From: Liopterus haemorrhoidalis
Lineage: Eukaryota; Arthropoda; Insecta; Coleoptera; Dytiscidae
Assembly (NCBI GenBank): GCA_963971575.1
Contig: OZ020612.1
Location: forward strand, 32,963,916-33,027,915
Direction of reading: 5' to 3'
DNA: 64,000 bases
The position numbers and the translations under genes were made by a program. Of this stretch, positions 23,738 through 35,209 are shown piece by piece (position 1 is the first letter of the stretch; the number at the start of each line of letters is the position of its first letter). The notes under the pieces are model-generated. The model ran no database searches, was not told where the DNA came from, and saw only the letters and a list, made by a program, of their open reading frames with translations.

Positions 23738-24472
23738 CAGTGGTACCTCGACTTACGAACTTAATTCGTTCCTGACCGCGGTTCGTATCTTGAAAATTAT
23801 GTATCTCGAACGCAATTTTCCATTATATTTTATAAGAAATCAATTGATCTGTTCCCAGATCCAAAAATTTAAAAATAAAATCAATATATAAAGAAAATAC
23901 AAAGAAATGGACATGGAGAGAGAAGGAGCATTTTTCACGATAAATAAGTTCCATTGACTTGTAAAAAAAAAACAATTTTCTTGTGTCTATTTTTGTAGTT
24001 CAGGAGTTTTCGATGTGTGGTCAGAAGTAGAAGCCTGTCAGCAGAGCTGGCGCGAGGGTCTGTGGCGCCCGTAGGCAAGATTTAATTGAGCGCCCCTAGG
24101 CAGGGCGTAACTAGTTTTTTCCGAGCACGTCAAATGAAAACAAGGTCCTCACTCCTAAATTTCAACAAGTGAAGACCTAAAAAAAAAGGTCTTCACTTCT
24201 AAATCTCAAGTGAAGACTAAAAAAGAAAAAGGTCCCCTTGGTTTCCGCCTTAGGCAGTTGCCTAGTGCCGGCCTTGCCTGTCAGTAGCCTTTTTCTAGTA
24301 GATAGGTACTAAGGAAAAAAGTTAAAAAAGTATGATGGCTTTTCTTTAGTAAGTAAGTAAATGAGGCTTTCATTTATTTGAAAAGAAAAGTATCACAGTT
24401 CGTATCTAGAGGTCAAAATAGAGTATGAAAAAAGTTCGCATGTCGAGAGGTTCGTAAGTCGAAGTTACACTG
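23738..24472. mobile_element. hAT MITE (CAGTGGTACCTCGACTTACGAA type), host of a nested MITE
   Basis: The left end CAGTGGTACCTCGACTTACG and the reverse complement of the right end, CAGTGTAACTTCGACTTACG, form terminal inverted repeats. This terminus type recurs in many animal genomes. The flanking 8-mers do not match, so the duplication has decayed. A separate MITE (24042-24276) sits inside. Confidence 0.8.
24042..24276. mobile_element. hAT MITE nested in 23738-24472, perfect TSD CCTGTCAG
   Basis: CCTGTCAG occurs exactly at 24034-24041 and 24277-24284. The ends are CAGAGCTGGCGCGAG and, inverted, CAAGGCCGGCACTAG. The inside has CTTCACTTCTAAAT / AAGTGAAGAC units shared with the MITEs at 11642 and 56077. 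The insertion is younger than its host. Confidence 0.9.
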
Positions 24473-24965
24473 TTTTGTTATTCTGAAAAAACGATAAATC
24501 CAGTAAAATAGTAAAAAACCTGCGATAATTTGAACAAAAAATGTAGAAAAACGTCTTATTTTTGCTTATTTTATATGTAATTTATTCAGGAGTGTAGCAA
24601 ATAAATGACACATACAGGGAAACGTTTATTCGAGGAACGATCGATCGAGATTTCATTATACATACAATTCTAACAACTAATATATGTGGGAGTTCTGTGT
24701 TTAATTATTATTTTAAAATATTATATACCTTTATTGATGGAATTTTAAGTTTCCTTTTTAAGAATTCGAATAGGTATTTAGAACAATTAAAAATGAAATA
24801 AGTGACAGTTTTTATTTCGCAACTTCGAATATCAAGACAAAATAATGTGCGAAATATTTCACTATAATTTAGTGATACATCTTCGTTTCTAGTCACGTAG
24901 TAAAGTTATATCTCAAATGCACAAATGGAAAGAGCGTGTACTTGGATTAACGTCTTTGATTTCAG

Positions 24966-25069
24966 GTTTGGGTAGATGCTGCTACGCAAGTATTTTTTTC
25001 TCTCGGGCCTGGTTTTGGAGTACTTCTGGCATATGCTTCCTACAACAAATATCACAACAATGTATACAA
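24966..25069 (+). CDS. DAT: Dopamine transporter, exon c (TM6 unwound segment)
   Basis: The exon follows a TTTCAG acceptor and is cut in phase 2 by the GTAATT donor, so its last AA completes a Lys codon with the first base of the next exon. It carries 34 full codons starting [18 protein letters not shown]. This is TM6a, the unwound SLGPGFG hinge whose Phe and Ser residues contact substrate and chloride in SLC6 structures, and TM6b ([14 protein letters not shown]). A LINE remnant begins about 80 bp downstream in the intron without touching the donor. Confidence 0.96.
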
Positions 25070-25139
25070 GTAATTAAATGTCATTTTATAAGATTTTTAA
25101 AAATGGTGGAAATTTTTTGAGTGAAAACAGTTATTTTAC

Positions 25140-25500
25140 ATTACATTTTACGCTATACATACATCGGTTATACCAAGTTACGTCCGTACTTATGTATGGC
25201 TTCCAAACATAGACCTTAACAAAGCGCGATCGACAACGCCTCATAGTTTTCGAAAATAAAATATTACGCAGAATGTTTGGTCCCATTCAAGAACTCAGAA
25301 GCAGACGATTACAGTGGATAGTACACGTTATGAGGATGAGGGAGGACAGAATGGTTAGGAAGATATGGGAAGGAAGATTGAATACCCGCCGACCAGTGGG
25401 AAGACCTCACAAGAGATGGAGAGACCAACTAACCGCAGATCTAACAAGTATTTGGTATACATGGTACTTGGCAAGACCTGACAATAAATAGATCAAGATG
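25140..25500 (+). pseudogene. LINE reverse-transcriptase C-terminal remnant
   Basis: The open stretch at 25273-25491 reads RRLQWIVHVMRMREDRMVRKI then GRLNTRRPVGRPHKRWRDQL. This is the R-L-W-GHV-RM / GRRPVGRP-RW module that ends many non-LTR retrotransposon proteins (RTE-like and relatives). Upstream frames keep LTKRDRQRLIVFENKILRRM-like residues with stops. It lies 70 bp after DAT exon c in the intron and is inactive. Confidence 0.75.
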
Positions 25501-25924
25501 GAGGACTTATGTGAGTGAGGCCAAATGTCAACCTGAATGATAGTGCCCAAAGAAGAAGATACATCTGCTATACATACATATAGATACAAATAAATATTTA
25601 TATCTAGCATAGGCGGAAATATAGTGATTATTTTCTTGTGTGCCATGTCCGCGACGAAGGTTAGGCATGGCTATTTAAATTTTTGATATCGTGCTGTGAG
25701 ATAGGTCACTAGTTTTTACACCAAACCATTGCCTGAGATTCTTCAGCAACGATATGCTTTTTCTTCTTACAAAAGTGATAAGACAAATCAAGATGTATTG
25801 ATTTGTCTTATCCCTTTTGTATCTTTCCTTGAATTATAAGTTGGAAAATCTGGCATTTTCTGTTTCTTATAATTTTTCCAAGATATTCGAATTTTCTATT
25901 TTTTGATAGTGGGCATTATTATTA

Positions 25925-26640
25925 GGTTGGTAGGTAGCGAACGGTGCGACCGCACAAGGCCGCACGCTTCGGAGGGCCCCGCGTGACCCGAGTTTTTTTT
26001 TTTTTATTTATAAAATAACTAAATCGGTTCTTTTCATAGTTGCAGTTTACCTTTATACAAAATATGAAATGATTTGGACTTATTTCTACTAAATATGTAT
26101 AAACAATGCAGCCAGTACCGACATTTGTGTTTTTCGACAATGCAATATTATCTTTTAAAAAAAGATTCGAAATTTATCACCACCACGAAAATTTATTTGG
26201 CTTTTTGTACAATTCAGACAATATACAAAAGATGACTGAAGACGATCTGCTTAAATGTTGCAAAGATTTAAATTTGTGTTTAAAAGACGACATTGATTGT
26301 ACAGATGTTTTTTTATGAAATTAAAATGTGTCCACGGGTATTGTCGCCTAGAAATACAATTTTAGAAATTTTAGAATATATTTACTGGAACAATTTATCT
26401 GTATTGTATCCCAATTTAACTGTTTTGAAAGTAAGACTGACAATTCCAGTAACATTTGCATCGGCAGAGAGATCGTTTTCAAAACTGAAAATAATAAATA
26501 ATTATTTACGATCTTGTATAAGTCAGGAGCGATTCTCTTCATTGGCAATTTTCTCAATCGAGTCCGAGTTGGCAAGAAAACTAAATTATGACGAGATAAT
26601 TAACAATTTTGCAATAAAACATGCCAGAAGGAATTATTAG
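25925..26640 (+). pseudogene. hAT transposase C-terminal (hATC dimerisation) remnant
   Basis: Two overlapping open stretches in different frames (26106-26318, 26293-26640) encode the end of a ZMYM1-like hAT transposase. YPNLTVLKVRLTIPVTFASA, then ERSFSKLKIINNYLRS and SQERFSSLAIFSIE, is the hATC signature (PF05699). The frameshift lies near 26300; the BED finger and most of the DDE core are absent. The left flank has a GC-rich block (25940-25990) and poly(T). Confidence 0.85.
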
Positions 26641-26649
26641 TCATCATTA

Positions 26650-26880
26650 CTGATACGGCCTTCAAGGGCCTTGAAGGGCCGTGAAGTAGCCGTCTCAATC
26701 GTCTTCCGCCATTCCTTCCGATTTTGTGTTATTGTCCTCCTATTGTGTGCATCGATAGACCTAGCATCCTGTGTTACACAATCAACCCACCTAAGCTTTG
26801 GTCTGCCTCAATTCTACTACCTACTGGCACAATACGAAAATCTCTTTGTACATGGTTTATTTCATTGGCTCCAGTCCATC
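26650..26880 (-). pseudogene. Second LINE C-terminal remnant (minus strand)
   Basis: On the minus strand GRPKLRWVDCVTQDARSI is followed by NRKEWRKTIETATS. This is the same GRPK-RW ... NR--WR module found at the end of RTE-like LINE proteins. Only about 50 residues remain. It abuts the hATC remnant tail-to-tail. Confidence 0.7.
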
Positions 26881-27509
26881 CTAGTCGATTTAATTAAACT
26901 TTTTTCTTCATACCGATTAAACCGTTTTAAATTATATCCGCATCACAATAAGGCCCTTTTGCATACGGTCTAAAACGTTCTATGGGAATTTGGGTTGCGT
27001 CATGATTTCAGTACTGTTTTCAGAATGAGATTTCATAACAATAGGTTTTCTATGGGCAGTGGTCGTTATGAAATAGGTATTTATAGATCTTTTTAGCTAT
27101 TCATAAATTATTAGTGTAACTAATATGTACAAATAATAAGTGCAATATTGCAAAATACAAATATTTTGAATGTTTTTGTTTGTTTTTTTTTTTTTTTTTT
27201 AGAAGAATAAGGCCCCGCTTTTTCTCGGGCCGGCCCTGGTTGAGCGGTGAAAACTGCTCGGAAACAAATCAGTGCTTTTGGTGTAGGTACTGTAGGAACG
27301 TACGGTACATTGATAGTTCCAAGGATTTCGAGAAGAACCTTGAAAGTACGACTTGAAAGTGAAACATTTTTCTTTTTTTAATTTTAATTATCATTATGCT
27401 CCTAGCTACAGATAGCTCAAGAGTAAGGATGCGAAAGTTTTTCAATCAAAATCGAAGGCATATTGAATACATGTAAATAAAAATATTTTAGTTTTAAGTC
27501 GTTATAAAG
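26881..27509. other. DAT intron; GC-rich hAT-like end
   Basis: GGCCCCGCTTTTTCTCGGGC followed by CGGCCCTG ends at about 27238 and looks like a right hAT terminus, perhaps of the element carrying the hATC remnant. I could not match it to a left end. The rest is AT-rich. Confidence 0.4.
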
Positions 27510-27838
27510 CAGTGTTTATCATCTGCCGGTCCACGGTTAAATCATATCCGGTCAGCGAAAATTTAAGAAACATATATCTAGTTGAACAATAATTTTAGTA
27601 AAATAATTTGCCGCTAGAAGAATAAAATTATTAATTTGTACATGTATCAGTAACTAAAAAATATTTATATTTTAATAAAAATTCACAATAAAATATACTT
27701 AATAAATATAATAATAATATTATAAAATATAAAAATATTTCCATCTGTGCGAGTAAAAAAGTAGAGATTTTACCGGTCAGCGTAAAACAAAATTGGCTTT
27801 TTACTGGTCCGTGGGAAAATATGGGTTGATAATGACTG
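27510..27838. mobile_element. hAT MITE
   Basis: The ends CAGTGTTTATCATCTGCC and, inverted, CAGTCATTATCAACCCAT are imperfect terminal repeats, and GGTCCACGG / GGTCCGTGG adds an internal inverted match. The flanks TTATAAAG and TTATAGAA agree at 6 of 8 positions. No coding capacity. Confidence 0.7.
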
Positions 27839-28669
27839 TTATAGAAAATACAGTTTTTCGTAAACTGTAAAAGATATTAGAAAAATGATTAAGTGAAAAT
27901 AGTTTTTTTTTTTTCTATAGCTCTATTCAAAGATATCAAAGTTGACATACGTTACCATTTAAAACATCAAAATTGTTCTGGATATCCTTTACTTCTGGTT
28001 TATTCTGGAAAATTTAATACTGCCATTCGATTTTTTGGGTAGACTTTAATGACCAAAAATATTTTCCCTACTTGCCAACACATCGCATCGATGAACGAGT
28101 GTACTATCCGAGAATTCTTAGTGAACTATTTCGGTACACATAATGTACATTCTTTTAAAAAATAGGTAAAGTATATATATTTCTGCGTATTTTTTCAAAG
28201 TCTCGGTATTTTTCTTATATGTTTTTCAAAGAAGTGTATATGTATGTTAAATTTCAACTCTCTGCATCCAGCAACAAATAAAGATTATAATACATAATAC
28301 GCAAATGACACAGGCCATGCTTTGCGTAAATATGAAACGGATATAACCAGATCATCATTGTGAAATCCCCAAGGCAGACTCAAAAGAGGACTTCCTCAAA
28401 TGAGCTGGAGATGAACCATTATCTAAGAGCTTGTAGAATTAGAAAATCATAGCGCCAAATTACAACACTTGCACACATTATATTATGTTGGTTCGAATTT
28501 GTTAAGGCCCTTTGCTTCAGAGAGGAGACATATATGCACTGTGCAAAATATCCCGGGATATTGGTGATTTTCGTAAACTTCTTGTTAATGTAATTAAATA
28601 CTGTTTTCACTCATATTACCGCTAGAAAGTTTAAATTCGTTTATACATTCTGTATTCGTAATATTTTAG
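27839..28669. other. DAT intron c-d; possible LINE scrap
   Basis: At 28361-28420 the plus strand reads PQGRLKRGLPQMSW followed by a stop, similar to the GRRKRGRP-TW module of LINE C-termini. Otherwise there is nothing recognisable up to the acceptor of exon d. Confidence 0.4.
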
Positions 28670-28907
28670 GGATGCCATGCTGACGAGTGCTATCAATTCA
28701 GCTACTAGTTTCATTGCTGGGTTTGTTATTTTTTCTGTGTTGGGTTATATGGCTCACGCAGCTGGGCGTCCAATACAAGAAGTCGCAACTGAAGGACCTG
28801 GCTTAGTTTTTATAGTGTACCCGGCAGCAATAGCAACCATGCCTGGTAGTATATTCTGGGCGTTAATTTTCTTTATGATGCTTCTTACATTAGGACTAGA
28901 TAGTTCG
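28670..28907 (+). CDS. DAT: Dopamine transporter, exon d (TM7, extracellular loop 4, most of TM8)
   Basis: The exon has a TTTTAG acceptor and a GTAAGT donor. Its first base completes the Lys codon and 79 codons follow. TM7 ([20 protein letters not shown]) is followed by extracellular loop 4 with the strongly conserved [18 protein letters not shown], then by TM8 ([17 protein letters not shown]). The LDSS at the end holds the Asp and Ser residues of the Na2 and substrate sites, and the exon junction falls just after the serine pair. Confidence 0.97.
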
Positions 28908-28933
28908 GTAAGTATACATTATGTTTAAATATG

Positions 28934-29212
28934 ATTTTTGGGCGACAATTTCAAAAACAGTTCTTTTTAATCATCTAGTACTATCCAAAAAATAAATCTT
29001 TTTCGGTCTAGGCCGATTCGCTTATATTTTGGCCGTTGGATGCTAGAGCTATTTATGTGTCATGTCTTAAGTTACAAGATCTCCATGGTTACACGGAAAC
29101 AACTGACAGTCAAACATTTATAATTGTAATAATTGTTCAATAACCATAAATTATCCAATATAAATAAATAAATTTAATTTTTCTAATAAAAGTTTTTTTT
29201 TGTCGCCCAAAA
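28934..29212. repeat. Short inverted-terminal element in DAT intron
   Basis: TTTTTGGGCGACAA at 28934-28949 is inverted as TTGTCGCCCAAAAA at 29200-29214. The interior is AT-rich and non-coding. It is probably a small MITE; no target duplication is clear. It begins 27 bp after the donor of exon d. Confidence 0.5.
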
Positions 29213-30031
29213 AATATAATGTGCACCTTTGCCAAAAAGATCTTTTTCGCCCTTATCTGTTTGAAGTCCTTCACATTCAGAAGCGGCCGAAAATTATACT
29301 TTTTGGCCATGAAAAATATTTTTTGGCTATGGTACGCAAATAACTATTATTTAATTGCACCTTACATAACTCTTTCTTTATTTGAATACAATGATTTAAG
29401 GCAGACATGGCGATTTTTTTTTTATCTTTACCAACGCCGGCCAATTTATTCCTGTTTAACAGAAGACAGGGCCAGAAATACAAAAATTCTTAAGTTAAAT
29501 GTAATATTTTATATATAGCACAAATAGTAAAGCGTGGCAAGTTGTGGGCTAATCATAGTCAATTATATCTTACCTCTGATTAGCTATGATTAAGCAGGCA
29601 TTATTGGGGCGCTCGAGTTTGAAACATGTTGAAACACAAAAATGGGGCCTGGATGTCGGTTCTGGCCCACGGACCATAATTTGACCATGCCTGCTCCAAA
29701 CTAAAGTTTCTAAAGTTTTCAGGCAGCGGACTGGTGTTTTTGATCATACTTTTACGCGGCCCACCCTAATCAAAATCATCATCATCAATTCTGGCTTAAA
29801 AATTCTTTAGGGGTTTCTATCCCAGTCTTTACGAAACTTATTTTTTTTAAATGCCTGTTTGGAGATACAATCAAATCAATGTTTGGAGATTCTTCTTGCT
29901 GGACTTCTTTTCATGCATTACCTTCAGGTATCCTATCCGTCTTTTTTTTATAGCTCGGCCTATATCCGGATCTTTATAACTAAGATACAACTCAAATTTT
30001 GTCGCCAATGCAATCCATCACATTCATAGAT
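29213..30031. other. DAT intron sequence without recognised genes
   Basis: CAGACATGG near 29403 and CCATGCCTG near 29690 may be degraded hAT ends, but their flanks do not match. Open frames here lack any family similarity. Confidence 0.35.
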
Positions 30032-30039
30032 TTCCTAAT

Positions 30040-30555
30040 TAGAGAAAGGCGCGTGATTTTATGTTGCGATCACGCCCGTTCACGATAGTGTAATGTTCCC
30101 AAACTCACGACTAATCAATACTCTTATGACAGATTTTTTTTTTCACGTGTCAAAATATGGTTCAATGAATCCCGAAAACACGAATTTCCCATAAATTAAC
30201 ATGAAATCAATCGCTTCGAACATGATTATTTATATTTAAAAAAACGCACTTAATTTAATGAACACATTAACTGAAAGTTGACAAGTTTTTGGGATTGTGC
30301 ACGCATATATGCAATTTGTATTTTTGAAAATTCACTTTTTATTCCTTTAAAAAATTGACTTTTTATATTTTTCAGTCAGTAAAAAAATAATCGTGAATCA
30401 CGCGTTTTTGTTATTCACGCCGGCTCACGATGTGTTATGTCTTACTCACGCTTATGCCCATAAAAGGCTCGAAGTATCCTTTTTGTTTAAGTATACGCAG
30501 GTCACGTCGTGACCCATCGTGATCCATTAAAATTTACGGTCAGCGCCCAACCCTA
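30040..30555. mobile_element. hAT MITE (TAGGGTTGGGCGC type end)
   Basis: The right end, inverted, reads TAGGGTTGGGCGCTGACCG and is alignable with a diverged left end (TAGAGAAAGGCGCGTGA). The flanks TTCCTAAT (30032-30039) and TTCCCAAT (30556-30563) match at 7 of 8 positions. The interior repeats TCACG-rich motifs. No transposase. Confidence 0.75.
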
Positions 30556-30796
30556 TTCCCAATATATCTACTTATATAAGCCGTAGAATTTTCTTTTCAA
30601 AACAATTATGTGTATTTTCGACTTTGTTAGGGTCGCCTTGGAAGTTGATATACATATGAATTCAGTTATTGCTTCAATTTTATAAGTATCGAGTATTAAA
30701 ATTGGAACTGAATTTGTTCTTCCGTTCTGCCTAAATGTTACAATGAAAAATATTGCCCACACTAATACATATAACAGAACATGGTTACTTGTGATA

Positions 30797-30843
30797 ATAT
30801 AATAATAATAATAATAATAATAATTTATAACCCTCTATTTCCA

Positions 30844-30866
<23 letters not shown>
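30797..30866. repeat. (TAA)n and (TA)n microsatellites
   Basis: About 9 TAA units at 30797-30823 and about 11 TA units at 30844-30866, within the DAT intron. Confidence 0.9.
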
Positions 30867-30874
<8 letters not shown>

Positions 30875-31075
30875 TCATAATGTGATTGTTCCAATATATT
30901 CTGATGACCTTTCTTTTCTGAGGATCGGTACAAGGCGCGTACCTAGTTTGGAATATGTACACTGCCCTAAAAAAATTATTCTTTAGTAACTGGTTAATAA
31001 TTGTTATACATGCATTATTGTTGTAAATAATTTTAAGTTATTTTTATATTTCAAGTTTTGTTTTTTTTTTTTTAG

Positions 31076-31343
31076 TTTGGTGGATCGGAAGCTATAATTA
31101 CAGCCCTAAGTGACGAATTTCCAAAAATTGGAAGAAATCGTGAAATTTTCGTTGCTTGTCTCTTCACCCTTTACTTCTTAGTTGGACTGGCATCTTGCTC
31201 TCAAGGAGGCTTCTACTTCTTTCATCTTCTCGACCGTTATGCCGCTGGATATTCCATGTTATTTGCCGTCTTCTTTGAGTCAATTGCTGTATCTTGGATC
31301 TATGGAACTGAAAGGTTCTGTGGAGACATCAAAGATATGATTG
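31076..31343 (+). CDS. DAT: Dopamine transporter, exon e (end of TM8, TM9, TM10)
   Basis: The acceptor is a long T tract plus TTTAG and the donor is GTACAT. Entry is phase 0; 89 codons plus one base of a Gly codon are present. The exon opens with [16 protein letters not shown], the end of TM8 and intracellular loop 4. TM9 ([18 protein letters not shown]) and the extracellular [17 protein letters not shown] follow, then TM10 ([19 protein letters not shown]). The frame is intact and the residues match the insect DAT consensus closely. Confidence 0.97.
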
Positions 31344-31630
31344 GTACATATTTTATGAAAGTAAAAGTACAGGTTGAGTATCTCCAGTCTGAAATGTTGA
31401 TAACAGAAAAGATCTGAAAAACAATCAAGACTTTTCGAAAAATACTCGAGTTTTATTGGAAACTGGAAATGTTTGAGTTTGCAGCCTCCACAGATGAATT
31501 TACAGTAATGATGATATTGATGATGCATGTGATGCTTTTTTTTACAACAATAAAGAACTGTGATGCTTTACTTTATGTCAGTAAAGCGTCAACTATCAAC
31601 ACACTAAGATGAATGTGTCCGCCAGAGTTG

Positions 31631-31671
31631 ATTATCATTATTGATAAATAATCAATAATGATTGATAATCA
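31631..31671. repeat. Imperfect palindrome in DAT intron e-f
   Basis: GATTATCATTATTGAT faces ATCAATAATGATTGATAATC across a four-base centre. It is AT-rich and may be a simple fold-back. Confidence 0.6.
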
Positions 31672-31957
31672 AATTTCCACATTACTTCAACTCCGCCATG
31701 CCATTTATTCCAAAATTCGATAAATATTCAGCCTCAAGCATTTCAGTTTAGGGATACATAACTTGTATAAACTATAGCTGAAGCGAAATTATACTAGTCG
31801 ATCCTGAATTAATGAAATGATAAGTCACATCAACTTTACGAAAACCATTTTTTGTCACATTTCAATAAATATAAAATTTCCCAACTAAAAGAATTCCAAA
31901 ACTACTGTGTACTACGTGTAAAAAATATGTGAGTCTATGAGGGCAAGTTTATAAACT

Positions 31958-32126
31958 GTCCATTATGTTTAAGTGGAACTATACGGGATTTTTGTTTTCT
32001 TTAGTTGTCATGACCTAACTTTTAACGATTGAACGGAGCTTTTGTTAAACAAAATGGTTAAAAGCTCCATTCAATCATTAAAAGTTACTATATTACAAAA
32101 TCTAGTTCCGCTTCAACAAAATGGAC
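31958..32126. mobile_element. Fold-back (snap-back) MITE
   Basis: Nearly the whole 169 bp pairs with itself. The outer arms TGTCCATTATGTTTAAGTGG and, inverted, TAGTCCATTTTGTTGAAGCG match, as do the inner arms AACTTTTAACGATTGAACGG and, inverted, AACTTTTAATGATTGAATGG, with a centre near 32040. No coding capacity. Confidence 0.75.
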
Positions 32127-33084
32127 TAACTATAGTCTATTCCACAAAGTACTGAAACAAAATAAAATCATTCGTTAAACTGATAAGTTTAACTGAAGCA
32201 GCTTAACTTCCGTAAATTTTGTGAACGGTATATTGTTACTGAGAACGTCGGTAAGTGGACATAGCATAAAAATTAATTAGAGATCGAAAATAAATAATTG
32301 ATTAAAACTAAAAATGTGGTTTTCAATTATACACAGGGTGCTGAATTAACCTAGAGATTGAATAAGTATGTAAAAACATATTAATGCGATTACCCTATTT
32401 TTTTACTGGTTTTACTGAAAAAGTGAAAATACAAAAAATGCACAGTATTTTGTTCTGAACATTAATAAGTTTATTTATTTAATTATTAAATTTCTTATTT
32501 ACAGTAAATATTTCAACTATAGGGTTTTTCAGATATTTGGTTTAAGCGGAACCTCGTTTTGAATTCTAGTAACTGTTATCGTTTGATTAAAGCATTTGAT
32601 CATTTTGTTTCTTTCGAAAACATTTAAAAGAAATCATTTAAAAAAATCAGCTGTGGCCACCACAGGACCGACCACCATCACAAAGTACTTGTATAAAATA
32701 CATTCTAGCAGCAGAGTAGAAATAACTTGGCCTAATATTTTCTAACAGAGATATTATTTCATAACCATGGAAATGCTACATATAAGTATGAAAAAATAGA
32801 TACTTAGAAAAAAAATTGGAAAATTTTTTCAAAAATGTCTCGTTTTTTAAAAAATGTATCAAATAAAATGTGTTAGTTATTGCTTTTATAGAAACTTTTG
32901 TTAAATAAATTTTTTCGAAATATTTTTCTGTTGTTAAATATTCGCAAAAATCTTAAAATTGACACTTGTAAACTTCCATTTTTAGTCAACCGATTTTTAC
33001 CAAAAGTTGATCAACTCGTGCCATTGATGTCAAAAGCTTAAATATGAAGTTTCATAAAAATCCTTTAAGCCGAATTTACTCGGC
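32127..33084. other. DAT intron sequence
   Basis: AT-rich, no coding similarity. CAGGGTGCTGAATTAACC near 32335 has the look of a transposon end without a partner. Confidence 0.4.
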
Positions 33085-33087
33085 ACG

Positions 33088-33176
33088 TGTACACAGACAG
33101 ACGGACAGACAGACGGACAGACAGATGGACAGACAGACAGACAGACAGACCGACAGACAGACAGACCGACAGACAT
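33088..33176 (+). repeat. (CAGA)n / (CGGA)n microsatellite
   Basis: A run of ACAGACAG units with CGGA and CCGA variants. The Thr-Asp-Arg-rich frame through it is an artefact of the repeat. Confidence 0.9.
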
Positions 33177-33443
33177 CATGCTAAAAATTTAAAAGTTAAA
33201 ACGTTATGTAGGGACCTCAATTCGTGGAGATCCATCGAAATCTCGAAATGTCAAAATCGGTATGATCACAATGGCGGTATGTTGGCGGTCGGTAAAAATA
33301 GCTCCTGTCAACTTAAGAAATTTAAAATTCCACTTGGTTCTGCTTAAACGTTTAGAATACCCTCTATAATTTATTTTGTCCTATATAATATACAAATAAT
33401 ATAATGGTGTTCCATGATGTGAGCCTTTGTTACATATGCATAC

Positions 33444-34778
33444 CAGTGGCGTGCGGTGAATTTTTGAACAGGTATGCGCTTAAGTCACTGGATTATATAA
33501 AGTAGCGCAAGCCTTTGAAGAAGCCGACCCCAGAGTTTGATTGGCAACATTGGTTCCCCTGTTAAGCAAACTAAAGCAGCAATTTTTACGTTCCTAAGTT
33601 TTGCGTCTGCGCTGTCACATCTCTCTTTCTCGCTCTAATTTAATAAATTTCTTTGTCAGCGGTTTGAATATTTAAGGTTAAGTTTCATTTAAATTTATAT
33701 ATTATATCCATTTTATTTAATAAAAATAAAAAAAAAAATTGAAATTGTACCACAATTTTGTTATAGTGCACCTTTGATTAAAAAAATCGTGATTACAATG
33801 TTTAAAATAAAAATTATTGGTAGTACTAGTTTCTTATTTTTGTACTGTTGGAATCACTGAAAATCATTTGTGTTGGCGACATTTTTAGCCCCAGCATGGC
33901 CGCCGTTGCGCTACTTTATATAATCTAGTGACGTTAGTATGCGCTATATGTTTATATATTATATACCTACAATTCAATTTGTAAATTGTTTTCGCCATAT
34001 TTGATACTTCTGATAATAATATCAATGACTTTTTGAATGAAATTGATAAATGCATCCATGAAATTGAAAAAGAATGCGACTTCCTTGGCTTGACACCCTA
34101 ATAATAATAATAAAAAAAAAACATAACAAATTAGTATTTGAGGTTAATCGTAAACAAACTAGCACTAACACATTTATTACATTTGAGTTGGATCATTGTT
34201 TTCAACATAAAATTATAGACTTTCATTCCATGATTTATAACACTTAATAAAGAAAGGTTTAATCTAGAAGATAAATATTTCGAAAAAGAGACTGAATGCA
34301 ACTTTAAATATGATTCATAATTTACTATGAAAACAAAAATCTGTTAATTTATAAGTTTATAAGTATATTATTTAAACGTAACTTGTAGTCGTCTTTTCTT
34401 TTTGCAAAATTCGTCTTTTGGATTAAATTTAGCAAGAATCAGCCCAGCAAGCGCTTACTTCGCAAGCATATCGGACGACAGACAGTTTAACATAGAATTA
34501 ATAGACAAGGCTTGCTAGACATGGCTTATGTACATAAGAAAACGACAGTACTCGCATTCTGATGATATTTTCAGCACGAATCTACTTACACAGTATAAAA
34601 TGGTACAAATTACTCTATCTAATAAAAAAAAAAAGCAGAAAATAATGTTTTTTTTTCATTAATACTGAATTATTTGTTAGACAGAATATTAAAATTTATT
34701 ATTAAAAGAAAATAAATGTAGTGCGATAGCAAGTGGGTATGCGGCGCATACCCCGCATACCTAGACCGCACGCCACTG
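33444..34778. mobile_element. hAT element (CAGTGGCGTGCGGT ends) with a nested TIR element
   Basis: The ends CAGTGGCGTGCGGTGAATTT and, inverted, CAGTGGCGTGCGGTCTAGGT share 14 bp exactly, and GGTATGCG repeats follow on both sides. The flanks ATGCATAC and ATGTATAT match at 6 of 8 positions. A second element (33484-33932) is nested near the left end. A short open stretch near 34020-34100 (LNEIDKCIHEIEKE) might be a transposase scrap; not recognised. Confidence 0.78.
33484..33932. mobile_element. Nested TIR element (GTCACT-GATTATATAAAGTAGCGCAA)
   Basis: The left end GTCACTGGATTATATAAAGT and the inverted right end GTCACTAGATTATATAAAGT agree except for one base, and the match continues through AGCGCAA. 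The flanks TTAA and TTAG may be a short target duplication. It splits the GGTATGCGC end sequence of the outer hAT element. The superfamily is unknown. Confidence 0.75.
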
Positions 34779-34786
34779 ATGTATAT

Positions 34787-35209
34787 GTAATTTGTTACGA
34801 TCGCATCGTGGTACACTATTTACTGCAAAATAATGCACACCTGAAACTCATATAATGATAAAGTAATTTGCGGACTAGTGTCATAAAACTTTATTAATAA
34901 GACAATCTTCTATATTTAAATTATAACTTTCAAAAATTAAAATGACATCGGGGTAATGGAATTTTAAAAATTTATTTGCATTTGGCACCTAGCTGAAAAT
35001 CCATTCTGGTTACCTCCCTGGATTGAAAAATTAAAAATTTAGTGAAGACTGGAGAATTCAAAGTTACTTGAGGCAACTAAAAATTGCTCTGTGTATAATG
35101 AGAACGCGGGGCACTAGGCGATTGTCCCGATCGCCCATGCGTCACGCCGACTGGCCTGAGCAACACTTAACCTATTTATGTATGTCGCAATTAAATATAT
35201 TTTTTGCAG
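34787..35209. other. DAT intron e-f, 3' part
   Basis: No repeat or gene is recognised. The last 15 bases are the polypyrimidine tract and AG of exon f. Confidence 0.5.

Noticed and set aside
23738..24472. Target duplication for this hAT element
   Set aside because: The flanking 8-mers TAGATATT and TTTTGTTA do not match, so no duplication is claimed although the terminal repeats are clear.
33087..33347. Thr-Asp-Arg-rich frame
   Set aside because: It is a translation of a CAGA microsatellite in a DAT intron.
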